This document shows, piece after piece, positions 49,788-57,679 of a DNA stretch of 57,679 nt. The stretch spans positions 1-57,679 of the forward strand of contig JACMLM010000072.1 in NCBI GenBank assembly GCA_014379595.1, written 5' to 3'. Position 1 is the stretch's first letter. Every line of letters starts with the position of its first letter. Made by a program: the position numbers and the translations under genes. Below the pieces are notes generated by a model. The model saw only the letters and a list, made by a program, of their open reading frames with translations, was not told where the DNA came from and made no database searches. The DNA is from Anaerolineales bacterium (GTDB lineage Bacteria; Chloroflexota; Anaerolineae; Anaerolineales; Villigracilaceae).

Positions 49788-50999
49788 ATGAATATCGAAG
49801 AACAAGTTGAATTATTGATGCAAGGCACGGAATACGGTGATGATGAACTTAAGAAGTCAATGACCAATGAATTGCGTGAACGTTTGGTCATTGCGCAAAA
49901 AGAGAATAGACCACTTCAAGTATATTGCGGCTATGACCCTACATCCACTGATTTGCATCTTGGCCACACGATCACCATGCGTAAACTTCGTCAATTTCAG
50001 GATTTAGGACACGAAGTCACTTTTCTCATTGGCAGCTACACGGCATTGGTGGGTGATCCTTCGGATAAAAACAAAGCGCGTCCTATCCTGACCGAGGAGA
50101 AGGTCGCCGAAAATGCATTGACCTACACCGAGCAGGCGTATCGCGTACTCGATCCTAATAAGACGAAGATCCGCTCTAACGGTGAGTGGCTTTCCGAACT
50201 TTCACTTATAGATTTAATTCGGCTTGGTCAAAACTTCACGGTTCAACAATTTCTAGCTCGCGATAACTTTTCTAATCGCTTGGATAGAGGTGAACCAATT
50301 TATTTGCATGAGACTTTTTATGCATTGATGCAAGGCTATGACGCCGTTGCAATGAAAACAGATGTGCAGATCGGCGGCTCTGACCAGCTATTCAATATCA
50401 TCGTCGCTGGGCGTAAACTACAGGAAGCGCTGGGCCAACGACCTTTGGTTGGAATTATTACTGCTATTTTGCCCGGCACTGATGGTGTGCAGAGAATGTC
50501 CAAGTCCACAGGCAATATTGTTCCAATCAACACCGGTGCGAATGACATGTTTGGTAAGTTAATGTCCGTACCTGATATGGCAATGAGTTTATATATGCGC
50601 CTTGTCACACGTTGGAGTCCGCAGGAGATTGATAAGGTCGAAAAAGATTTGGCGGCAGGCACATTGCATCCGCGTGATGCAAAGATGAAAATGGCAAGTG
50701 AGATCACAAGTATCTTCTATGGTGATGCGGAAGCAAAATCTGCTCAAGAGAATTTCATCAAGACTTTTCAACAAAAAGAGATTCCTGATGAAATGCCTGA
50801 ATATGAATTGCAATCTGGTCAAACAATTGTAGATGTAATTCTTGCATCGAATCTTGCAGAGAGTAAAAGCAAGGCACGGTCTTTAATTGATCAAAAAGGT
50901 GTACGGCTGGATGGGGAAGTGCTTGAGCGTGGTGACGCTCCATTTCCGCGTCCCGGAGTTTTACAAGTAGGGAAGCGTCGCTTCTTAAGAGTTAAGTAA
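49788..50999 (+). CDS. tyrS: Tyrosyl-tRNA synthetase
   Basis: A class I aminoacyl-tRNA synthetase of 403 residues. The N-terminal catalytic domain has the HIGH-type motif HLGHT (about 57-61) and the KMSKS-type motif QRMSKS near 237-242. A helical anticodon domain follows, then a C-terminal S4 domain (about 340-403, AESKSKARSLIDQKGVRLDGE). The QIGGSDQLFNI block near 195-205 is a Tyr/Trp synthetase signature. The ATG has GGAGGAAG upstream. It is preceded by a Tyr-rich leader frame and a terminator, and followed by a bidirectional terminator. Confidence 0.95.
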   Translation: MNIEEQVELLMQGTEYGDDELKKSMTNELRERLVIAQKENRPLQVYCGYDPTSTDLHLGHTITMRKLRQFQDLGHEVTFLIGSYTALVGDPSDKNKARPILTEEKVAENALTYTEQAYRVLDPNKTKIRSNGEWLSELSLIDLIRLGQNFTVQQFLARDNFSNRLDRGEPIYLHETFYALMQGYDAVAMKTDVQIGGSDQLFNIIVAGRKLQEALGQRPLVGIITAILPGTDGVQRMSKSTGNIVPINTGANDMFGKLMSVPDMAMSLYMRLVTRWSPQEIDKVEKDLAAGTLHPRDAKMKMASEITSIFYGDAEAKSAQENFIKTFQQKEIPDEMPEYELQSGQTIVDVILASNLAESKSKARSLIDQKGVRLDGEVLERGDAPFPRPGVLQVGKRRFLRVK

Positions 51000-51025
51000 T
51001 CTTTACTTTGTATAAAATTAAAATA

Positions 51026-51055
51026 AAAAACGAGACTTTTTACAGTCTCGTTTTT
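51026..51055. terminator. Bidirectional terminator between tyrS and the tRNA cluster
   Basis: A 12-bp stem (51026-51037 with 51044-51055) with A-tract and T-tract ends and a six-base loop. It sits 26 bases after the tyrS stop and 6 bases from the end of tRNA-Cys on the other strand. Confidence 0.9.
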
Positions 51056-51060
51056 AGTAG

Positions 51061-51131
<71 letters not shown>

Positions 51132-51194
51132 ATGTAAACAATGAAGGACTGCAAACTGGATGTATTTCATCAATCTGCAATCCTTTGTTTGTTG

Positions 51195-51266
51195 AGCGGG
51201 CGATGGGATTCGAACCCACGACCTTCTCCTTGGCAAGGAGACGTACTACCACTGTACTACGCCCGC
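51195..51266 (-). tRNA. tRNA-Gly (GCC)
   Basis: A 72-nt cloverleaf: acceptor GCGGGCG/CGCCCGC, anticodon GCC in TGCCAAG, T-arm GTGGGTTCGAATCCCAT. It is second in the tRNA cluster. Confidence 0.95.
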
Positions 51267-51296
51267 ATTTTCTTGGCATATTATTTTTGCCGAGAG

Positions 51297-51369
51297 TGCC
51301 GAGACCCAGGATCGAACTGGGGACACCGCGATTTTCAGTCGCGTGCTCTACCAACTGAGCTATCTCGGC
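51297..51369 (-). tRNA. tRNA-Phe (GAA)
   Basis: A 73-nt cloverleaf: acceptor GCCGAGA/TCTCGGC with discriminator A, D-arm GCTCAGTTGGTAGAGC, anticodon GAA in CTGAAAA, T-arm CCCAGTTCGATCCTGGG. It is first in the cluster, 27 bases after the predicted -10 box. Confidence 0.95.
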
Positions 51370-51395
51370 ATGTATTCTTTTGTTAAGCGTCCGTG

Positions 51396-51424
51396 ATTTT
51401 ACACGCAGTTATATGTATTGTCAA
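51396..51424 (-). promoter_or_regulatory. Promoter of the tRNA cluster
   Basis: On the minus strand TTGACA (51419-51424), a 17-base spacer and TAAAAT (51396-51401) form a near-perfect sigma-70-type promoter directed at tRNA-Phe. Confidence 0.8.
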
Positions 51425-51473
51425 GAAAAGCATCGAGCAATCGATTAAGAAGCGCTTTTTATTATTCTGCTTC

Positions 51474-51502
51474 TTGACTTTTGGTGTTCATTTCGATATA
51501 AT
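51474..51502 (+). promoter_or_regulatory. Promoter of rpoB
   Basis: TTGACT (51474-51479), a 17-base spacer and TATAAT (51497-51502). The start is expected near 51509, giving a leader of about 64 bases with no strong hairpin. It indicates that rpoB is transcribed from here and not from an upstream ribosomal-protein operon. Confidence 0.8.
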
Positions 51503-51572
51503 GTTGGGTCGCTGTCCAAGTGGGCGGTTAATGTTGTGATCGATCATCCAAAATAAAAGTCAGGAGAGAAGA

Positions 51573-54500
51573 ATGGCATCTTCTTTGCCCCAAAAAACAT
51601 ACGCACGTATCCCAGTAAAGTTAGATCTTCCGAATTTAATTGAAGTACAACTTGATTCATTTGAAAGACTCAAGAAGGAGGGTTTAGGCGATCTCTTCCA
51701 TGAGATCTCGCCCATTGAGTCTTATAACAAAGGAATGAAATTATTCTTCCCAAGTCGTGGTCCTGAGTCTCAACAGTGGGGGCTTAAATATTGGTTTGGA
51801 GAACCCAAGCATACAATTGAAGAGTGTGTGGAGCGCGATCTCACATATTCTAGTCCATTATATGTTTCAGTTCTTCTCGCCGGCCCTGATGTTCCAGAAC
51901 CCATTAAGCAGGATATCTTCCTCGGTGACTTTCCTGAGATGACCGACAAGGGTACTTTCATTGTAAATGGTACCGAACGTGTCGTCGTCTCTCAATTGAT
52001 CCGTTCCCCTGGTGTTTATTTTGAAGCACCAGCAGATCGGGCCACTGGCCGTCCGCTGGCAATGGCAAAGTTAATCCCCGATCGCGGTGCATGGATGGAG
52101 TTCGAGACTCGTAAGTCGGACTACATCATCTTAAAGTTTAATCGTAAGCGCACTGTTCCTATTACAGTTTTCCTGCGTGCACTTGCTGCAGTCAGTGATG
52201 GGCTTAAAGATTCACCCATCAAGCAAGGTTCAGACGAAGAAATATTATCCATTTTGAAAGATGTGGATAATAACCCTGAGCGTTTGTTTATGGCTTCTAC
52301 TATTAAGCAAGAGCCAGATTGGGATCTGTCCCATCACACAATTGCTGAAGCAGCATTGATCGAATTCTTCAAGAAGATGCGCCCCGGTGACCCTGCTACA
52401 CTTGACAACGCGCGCCAGTTTCTTGAAGAGCAGTTATTCGACGTGAGACATTACGATCTCGAGCGTGTGGGTCGTTATAAACTTAATCAGAAACTCGATC
52501 TAAATATTCCCATTCCACACCGCACTGTTTCTAAGAGTGACGTGATCCGATTGATCCGCCGCATGATCCAGATCAATAATGGTGCAGAACGGCCTGATGA
52601 TATTGACCACCTCGGGAACCGCCGCGTTAAGACGGTGGGTGAGTTGATCCAGAATAAATTACGTATTGGTCTGCGTCGGATGGAACGCGTCATCAAAGAG
52701 CGTATGTCCATTCGTGACCAGGAACAACTTTCTCCTGTTACATTGGTCAACATTCGTCCGGTTGTAGCTGCATTACGTGAATTTTTTGGTTCATCACAAC
52801 TTTCACAGTTTATGGATCAGACTAACCCGTTGGCTGAGTTACGTCACAAACGCACGCTTTCAGCGCTAGGCCCTGGCGGTCTTCGCCGTGAACGTGCTGG
52901 CTTTGATGTGCGCGATGTCCATCACTCACATTATGGTCGTATCTGTCCCATCGAAACACCCGAAGGTCCAAACATCGGTCTCATTGGTCGTTTGGCTTCC
53001 TTTGCTCGTGTGAATGAATATGGTTTTATCGAAACACCTTATCGTAGGGTGTACAAGTCGCTTCCTGCAGATGATGAACGCTTGGAAGGTCTCACATTAC
53101 GTGAGGATATTTATGACCCCAAGAGCGAGGAATTGCTCTTCAAATCTGGGAGCACCATAGATGCCAAAGCCTTGAAAAAGGTCGCAAAAATTGGCAGCGA
53201 TGTAAGTATTGTTCCATTTGTATCTGAAGAGATAGTTTATCTTTCTGCGGATGCAGAAGATAAGTACACTATCGCTCAGGCAAATGCTCAGTTAACCGGT
53301 AATAAAGAATTCTCTCGCGAGCGTATTTCATGCCGATATCATTCCGGCTTTATGTTCTCAGGTTCGGAAACCATTGACTATATGGATGTTGCTCCTCATC
53401 AAGTCGTTGGTATCAGTGCTGCGTTGATCCCATTCCTTGAGCATGATGATGCGAACCGCGCTTTAATGGGTTCGAACATGATGGCTCAAGCTGTTCCATT
53501 GGTACGCCCTGAAATTCCGCTTGTATCTACTGGGATGGAAGGTCATGCCGCGCTTGACTCTGGTCAGGTTGTTGTTGCTGAAGTAGATGGTGAAGTTATT
53601 TCGGTAACTGGATCCAGCATAACGGTCAAAGAAAAGAGAAGCGGAAACCGCGTTTATCAACTCCGCAAATATCAGCGTTCCAATCAAAGTACTTGTATTG
53701 ACCAGCGTCCGTCTGTTGTCAAAGGACAGGTGATCAAGGCAGGCGATATCATCGCTGACTCTTCATCTACTGACAGCGGCAAGCTCGCGCTTGGTCAAAA
53801 TGTGGTTGTAGCCTTCCTTTCATGGGAGGGTGGTAACTTTGAGGATGCCATTCTGCTCTCTGAACGTCTCGTTCAAGAGGACCGTTTCACATCAGTACAT
53901 ATTGAAAAACATGAAGTGGAAGCTCGCGACACGAAGCTTGGTCCTGAAGAAATTACTCGCGACATTCCTAATGTCGGTGATGACGCGATCAAAGACCTCG
54001 ATGAGAACGGTATCATTCGTATTGGTGCTGAAGTCGGCCCGAATGATATTCTTGTTGGCAAGATTACGCCAAAAGGTGAAAAAGAACTTACACCTGAAGA
54101 GCGTTTGTTGCGTGCCATCTTTGGTGAAAAATCTCGTGATGTAAAAGATACTTCGTTGCGTATGCCTCATGGTGAACGTGGCAAAGTTGTTGATGTAAAA
54201 GTATTTACCCGTGAAGATAATTCCGATCTTTCCGCGGGTGTAGATATGATGGTGCGTGTCTCTGTTGCTCAACGCCGCAAGATCACTGCAGGCGATAAGA
54301 TGGCAGGCCGTCATGGTAATAAGGGTGTGGTTTCCAAGGTTGTTCCAGTAGAAGATATGCCATATCTTGAAGATGGTACGCCCGTTGATCTCATCTTGAA
54401 TCCGTTGGGCGTACCTGGTCGTATGAATATTGGACAGGTCTTGGAAGTTCATCTTGGCTGGGCAGCGAAGCGCATGGGCTTCCGCGCAGTTACTCCTGTG

Positions 54501-55472
54501 TTTGATGGTGCAAGCGAAGAGCAGATCGAAGCTGAACTCGCACGCGCATGGATCATGGATCAAGCATGGAAAGAAGCTGCTGAACGTGCATGGGAATGGC
54601 TCAAAGAACAAGAATACGATGCAAACTCGATTCAAGATGATGATGAAGTTCGACGTTTATATCTTGAGCATTGGTTGAACAAACGTAAATATGATGTCTA
54701 TAGCTTGAACGATGCAGACTATGCGCGTCATGCGACGGCCAAAGAATGGTTGCGCGAAAAAGGATATGCCAACCCTGAAGAGATTCTGCTTGATGACCGC
54801 GATGTAGCGAATCCTGATCCCGAAGTAGATGATATGACTGTGAAAGCATGTCTGCGTTTATGGATGGAAGTCAATGGGATTACACGCCGCGTTGCTGAAG
54901 ATAAAGTCCTTGATACTGCTCAGGAATTGGCGAAAGAAAAAGGGATTCCATTGCCAACTCTTGGAAAACAAACTTTGCGCGATGGCAAGACGGGTATTCC
55001 TTACGACCAGCCTGTAACAGTTGGTGTAATGACAATCCTTAAATTACATCATCTTGTGGAAGATAAAGTTCATGCCCGCTCCACTGGCCCATATAGCTTG
55101 GTTACGCAACAGCCTCTTGGCGGTAAAGCACAGTTTGGTGGTCAGCGCTTTGGTGAAATGGAAGTGTGGGCACTGGAAGCATATGGTGCAGCACATACTC
55201 TTCAAGAAATGCTCACGGTTAAGTCAGATGATGTTCAAGGTCGCGTCAATACATATGAAGCGATCGTGAAGGGTGAGCCGATTGAAGAACCAAGCATCCC
55301 TGCATCTTTCCGAGTTCTTGTAAAGGAACTACAGTCATTAGGACTTGGAGTGGAAGCTATTAATGAAAGCGGCGATGTAGTCAAGTTCGGTAAGGATGAA
55401 GAGAAGACGCATCCGCCAAAACACGACACAGGTCTATTGAGTCTCGGAGAGAATCAATCACGAAAGAAGTAG
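51573..55472 (+). CDS. rpoB: RNA polymerase beta subunit
   Basis: A 1299-residue catalytic subunit, complete at both ends. The rifampicin region reads [26 protein letters not shown], so the positions equal to E. coli Asp516, His526 and Ser531 are the sensitive wild type. [12 protein letters not shown] and the C-terminal [23 protein letters not shown] block are intact. Between VFDGA (about residue 980) and [11 protein letters not shown] (about 1130) there are about 150 residues where other bacteria have about 20; this insertion is charged, helical and Trp-rich. It differs in site from E. coli SI2. GGAGAGAAG precedes the ATG. rpoC does not follow. Confidence 0.97.
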   Translation: MASSLPQKTYARIPVKLDLPNLIEVQLDSFERLKKEGLGDLFHEISPIESYNKGMKLFFPSRGPESQQWGLKYWFGEPKHTIEECVERDLTYSSPLYVSVLLAGPDVPEPIKQDIFLGDFPEMTDKGTFIVNGTERVVVSQLIRSPGVYFEAPADRATGRPLAMAKLIPDRGAWMEFETRKSDYIILKFNRKRTVPITVFLRALAAVSDGLKDSPIKQGSDEEILSILKDVDNNPERLFMASTIKQEPDWDLSHHTIAEAALIEFFKKMRPGDPATLDNARQFLEEQLFDVRHYDLERVGRYKLNQKLDLNIPIPHRTVSKSDVIRLIRRMIQINNGAERPDDIDHLGNRRVKTVGELIQNKLRIGLRRMERVIKERMSIRDQEQLSPVTLVNIRPVVAALREFFGSSQLSQFMDQTNPLAELRHKRTLSALGPGGLRRERAGFDVRDVHHSHYGRICPIETPEGPNIGLIGRLASFARVNEYGFIETPYRRVYKSLPADDERLEGLTLREDIYDPKSEELLFKSGSTIDAKALKKVAKIGSDVSIVPFVSEEIVYLSADAEDKYTIAQANAQLTGNKEFSRERISCRYHSGFMFSGSETIDYMDVAPHQVVGISAALIPFLEHDDANRALMGSNMMAQAVPLVRPEIPLVSTGMEGHAALDSGQVVVAEVDGEVISVTGSSITVKEKRSGNRVYQLRKYQRSNQSTCIDQRPSVVKGQVIKAGDIIADSSSTDSGKLALGQNVVVAFLSWEGGNFEDAILLSERLVQEDRFTSVHIEKHEVEARDTKLGPEEITRDIPNVGDDAIKDLDENGIIRIGAEVGPNDILVGKITPKGEKELTPEERLLRAIFGEKSRDVKDTSLRMPHGERGKVVDVKVFTREDNSDLSAGVDMMVRVSVAQRRKITAGDKMAGRHGNKGVVSKVVPVEDMPYLEDGTPVDLILNPLGVPGRMNIGQVLEVHLGWAAKRMGFRAVTPVFDGASEEQIEAELARAWIMDQAWKEAAERAWEWLKEQEYDANSIQDDDEVRRLYLEHWLNKRKYDVYSLNDADYARHATAKEWLREKGYANPEEILLDDRDVANPDPEVDDMTVKACLRLWMEVNGITRRVAEDKVLDTAQELAKEKGIPLPTLGKQTLRDGKTGIPYDQPVTVGVMTILKLHHLVEDKVHARSTGPYSLVTQQPLGGKAQFGGQRFGEMEVWALEAYGAAHTLQEMLTVKSDDVQGRVNTYEAIVKGEPIEEPSIPASFRVLVKELQSLGLGVEAINESGDVVKFGKDEEKTHPPKHDTGLLSLGENQSRKK

Positions 55473-55481
55473 GATTTCCTA

Positions 55482-55510
55482 TTGACTTGGTAGATATGGC
55501 ATGATAAACT
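55482..55510 (+). promoter_or_regulatory. Promoter ahead of rpsL
   Basis: TTGACT (55482-55487), a 17-base spacer and TAAACT (55505-55510). It would start the rpsL-rpsG-fusA transcript near 55517, with a leader of about 150 bases. Confidence 0.6.
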
Positions 55511-55575
55511 AATCAGCCGTTGCCCAGAAAGCAAGAGTGGCTGCATTGCCCCCACTCGACTCAATTGGTAACTAC

Positions 55576-55614
55576 AAATGAGGCCATCAGGAATTGTTGT
55601 TGATGGTCTCATTT
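55576..55614 (+). promoter_or_regulatory. Long hairpin in the rpsL leader
   Basis: A 14-bp stem (55576-55589 with 55601-55614, one G-U pair) with an eleven-base loop. It lacks a clean T-tract (TCTTGCG follows). It may be a terminator of rpoB transcription or an autoregulatory structure for the ribosomal-protein operon. Confidence 0.55.
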
Positions 55615-55665
55615 CTTGCGAATATTGAAATGATATCTTGAAAGAATTTGTAATCGGAGGCGAAT

Positions 55666-56082
55666 GTGCCGACAGTAAATCAAATGGTCCGCAGGGGCCG
55701 CAAAAATAATAAGACAAAAAGCAAGGCTCCGGCTCTGCAGTTCACATTGAACAGCTTTAAGCAGCGCCGCGTACGACAGGATAAAGGCGCGCCGCAAAAG
55801 CGCGGTGTGTGTACTGTCGTTCGTACGATGACTCCAAAGAAGCCAAATTCAGCGTTGCGCAAGATCGCGCGTGTGCGTTTGACAAATGGTATTGAAGTCA
55901 CCGCTTATATCCCCGGCGAAGGTCATCAATTACAGGAACACTCTGTAGTATTGGTCCGTGGTGGCCGTGTAAAAGATTTGCCAGGCGTGCGTTATCACAT
56001 TGTGCGCGGCTCTCTCGATACAACCGGTGTAGCCAATCGTAAGCAGGGCCGTTCAAAATACGGCGCGAAGCGTCCCAAGTAA
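55666..56082 (+). CDS. rpsL: 30S ribosomal protein S12
   Basis: Decoding-centre protein S12, 138 residues. The conserved [17 protein letters not shown] block carries the streptomycin-site Lys, and [16 protein letters not shown] is near the C-terminus. Start GTG has CGGAGG five bases upstream; an out-of-frame ATG two bases earlier is not used. The first residues [12 protein letters not shown] are typical. It heads rpsL-rpsG-fusA, the classical str operon order. Confidence 0.96.
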   Translation: MPTVNQMVRRGRKNNKTKSKAPALQFTLNSFKQRRVRQDKGAPQKRGVCTVVRTMTPKKPNSALRKIARVRLTNGIEVTAYIPGEGHQLQEHSVVLVRGGRVKDLPGVRYHIVRGSLDTTGVANRKQGRSKYGAKRPK

Positions 56083-56104
56083 TTTATAGATGGAGTAGTA
56101 AAGC

Positions 56105-56572
56105 ATGCGTAGAGCAAAACCTGAGAAACGGGAAGTCCTTCCCGATATCCGTTTTAATAGCATCAATTTGCAAACCCTGGTACAGCATGTGCTTAAGAGT
56201 GGCAAGAAAAGCACCGCTGTTCGTTTGATCTATGGTGCCATGGACTTGATCAAAGAGCGTACTGAGAAGAATCCAATCGATGTCTTTGATGGTGCACTTA
56301 AAAATGTTGGCCCTGCAATGGAAGTTCGTCCACGTCGTGTGGGTGGAGCAACCTATCAGGTGCCGATGGAAGTATCTACTGATAGACGTACTACCTTGGC
56401 GATTCGCTGGATTCTTTCGGCTGCTAATGATCGTTCCGGAAAGTCATTTTCGGACAAGCTCGCTTCTGAATTGATCGATGCCTCCAATGAGACTGGCTCA
56501 GCCATTCGTAAACGTGACGAAACACATAAGATGGCAGAAGCAAATCGTGCTTTCTCCCATTATCGTATTTAG
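56105..56572 (+). CDS. rpsG: 30S ribosomal protein S7
   Basis: Primary 16S rRNA-binding protein of the small-subunit head, 155 residues. Motifs are MRRAKPEKREVLPDIRF at the start, NVGPAMEVRPRRVGGATYQVP in the middle and KRDETHKMAEANRAFSHYR at the end. It lies 22 bases after rpsL and 36 before fusA. In E. coli, S7 is the translational repressor of this operon; whether that holds here cannot be seen. Confidence 0.96.
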   Translation: MRRAKPEKREVLPDIRFNSINLQTLVQHVLKSGKKSTAVRLIYGAMDLIKERTEKNPIDVFDGALKNVGPAMEVRPRRVGGATYQVPMEVSTDRRTTLAIRWILSAANDRSGKSFSDKLASELIDASNETGSAIRKRDETHKMAEANRAFSHYRI

Positions 56573-56608
56573 TTTTGATAATAACCTTATTAAGGAAGAG
56601 TAGTTAGT

Positions 56609-57679
56609 ATGGCACGCGTGCATCCGCTCGAAAAATACCGAAATATAGGCATTATTGCCCACATTGACGCCGGGAAAACAACGACTACCGAGCGTATCAT
56701 GTTCTATACCGGCATGACTCACCGTATTGGTTCTGTAGATGATGGTACTACAGTAACTGATTGGATGGTTCAGGAACGAGAACGTGGTATCACTATTGTT
56801 TCGGCGGCTGTTTCAGCAGAGTGGAAGGGCTATCAAGTTAATATTATTGATACTCCTGGTCATATTGACTTCACAGCTGAAGTACAACGTTCCTTGCGGG
56901 TATTAGATGGCGGTGTTGTGGTATTCGATGCTGTCCAGGGTGTGGAACCACAATCTGAAACTGTATGGCGTCAGGCAGATCGTTATGGCGTGCCGCGCAT
57001 TTGTTTTGTTAATAAGATGGATCGCGTTGGCGCTTCTTTTGAACGAACCATTGAAACAATCATTGATCGTTTGGGTGCTAATCCAATTCCAATGCAAATC
57101 CCTATCGGTTTTGAAGGTGGCTTCAAAGGCGTAGTCGACCTTCTTACAATGAAGGCAGTTATTTGGGAAGATGATTTGGGTAAAGATCCGCATATTGTTG
57201 AAATCCCAGAAGATTTGAAAGAACAAGCTCAGGAATATCGCTCAAAAATGGTGGAAAAGATCGCTGAGCTTGATGATGAACTGACAATGAAATTCCTTGA
57301 GGCTCAGGAAATCAGTATAGAAGAACTCAAACTTGCTCTTCGCAAGGGTGTGCTTGCAAACAAAACTGCCCCTGTATTTTGTGGATCCTCTTTAAAAAAT
57401 AAAGGTGTACAAGTACTGCTTGATGCGGTGATTGATTACCTTCCTTCCCCAGCAGATAAGCCAATCATTACAGTATCTGAACCGGGTAGTCCGGAAACTA
57501 CTTTCGATGTTGCAGCGCAGGATGATGCTCCTTTGGGCGCATTGGTATTCAAGATCGTAACTGATCCTTACGTGGGTCGCCTTGCTTATGTTCGCGTTTA
57601 CTCAGGTGTTCTGAGCCAGGGGCAAACAGTACAGAATACGACCAAAAAAGGAAAAAAAGAACGTATTGGGCGTTTGATC
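56609..57679 (+). CDS. fusA: Elongation factor G, N-terminal part (cut by window end)
   Basis: The first 357 codons of canonical EF-G, the translocation GTPase. G1 is AHIDAGKTT (about 17-25), switch [15 protein letters not shown]3 DTPGHIDF and G4 NKMD; domain II begins near residue 300. TAAGGAAGAG lies upstream. The rest lies beyond the window. Compared with the EF-G-like gene at 16062 it has the standard GTPase motifs, so this is the housekeeping factor. Confidence 0.96.
   Translation, partial: MARVHPLEKYRNIGIIAHIDAGKTTTTERIMFYTGMTHRIGSVDDGTTVTDWMVQERERGITIVSAAVSAEWKGYQVNIIDTPGHIDFTAEVQRSLRVLDGGVVVFDAVQGVEPQSETVWRQADRYGVPRICFVNKMDRVGASFERTIETIIDRLGANPIPMQIPIGFEGGFKGVVDLLTMKAVIWEDDLGKDPHIVEIPEDLKEQAQEYRSKMVEKIAELDDELTMKFLEAQEISIEELKLALRKGVLANKTAPVFCGSSLKNKGVQVLLDAVIDYLPSPADKPIITVSEPGSPETTFDVAAQDDAPLGALVFKIVTDPYVGRLAYVRVYSGVLSQGQTVQNTTKKGKKERIGRLI

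Overview
The window looks like a chromosomal segment of a Chloroflexota bacterium, most likely class Anaerolineae. I base this on overall gene style: moderate GC, housekeeping genes with Chloroflexota-like relatives, a lone EF-G-like paralogue, a TIR/SUMF1 fusion and GAF-rich membrane sensors. Taxonomy is an inference, because there is no 16S rRNA in the window. There is no prophage, CRISPR array, insertion sequence or rRNA. Almost all DNA is protein-coding, and most genes run on the + strand.

Layout. 1-1711: polyamine cluster speD-speE plus a second, divergent SpeD homologue. 1760-9251: a large secreted propeller/Ig-like/DNRLRE protein, a two-gene quinone or thiol detoxification unit (VOC dioxygenase and carboxylesterase), a GH3 beta-glucosidase and a small LysM protein. 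9307-12585 (-): pyruvate dehydrogenase E1alpha-E1beta-E2. 12846-18833: small membrane protein, HEAT-repeat protein, membrane protein, metalloenzyme, EF-G-like GTPase, lipoprotein. 19052-24429: a sulfur-carrier-protein cysteine operon (cysM, Mec-type JAMM protease, DUF4395 protein, thioredoxin, cysO, moeZ, SQR-like flavoprotein). It is preceded by a short reading frame containing Cys codons and a possible terminator. 24531-33060: TIR-TM-SUMF1 protein, cystathionine beta-synthase-type enzyme, DUF1761, GNAT, alanine racemase, two tandem lspA genes, rluD and threonine aldolase. 33057-37810 (-): a GGDEF and HD-GYP pair for c-di-GMP turnover. 37914-48151: purine nucleoside phosphorylase, GNAT, 7TM-GAF sensor, FtsK translocase, CDP-alcohol phosphatidyltransferase, lgt and an ABC exporter. 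48206-50999: HNH nuclease (-), lipoprotein and tyrS. 51061-51369 (-): tRNA-Cys, tRNA-Gly, tRNA-Phe. 51573-57679: rpoB, rpsL, rpsG and fusA (cut by the window end), with no rpoC between rpoB and rpsL.

The most interesting signal is regulatory. Between a consensus promoter and tyrS lies a 16-codon, apparently leaderless reading frame with five Tyr codons, four of them consecutive. It is followed by mutually exclusive antiterminator and terminator hairpins. Upstream of cysM a promoter drives an almost leaderless 18-codon frame containing Cys-Leu-Cys, again followed by structured RNA and a U-tract hairpin. Together they suggest ribosome-mediated attenuation by leaderless leader peptides for both Tyr-tRNA charging and cysteine supply. 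Other points worth a second look are a palindromic intergenic repeat that also sits in frame inside alr, the duplicated lspA, the SpeD paralogue pair around speE, the roughly 130-residue insertion in RpoB and the missing rpoC. All functional calls come from motif reading alone; no searches were run.
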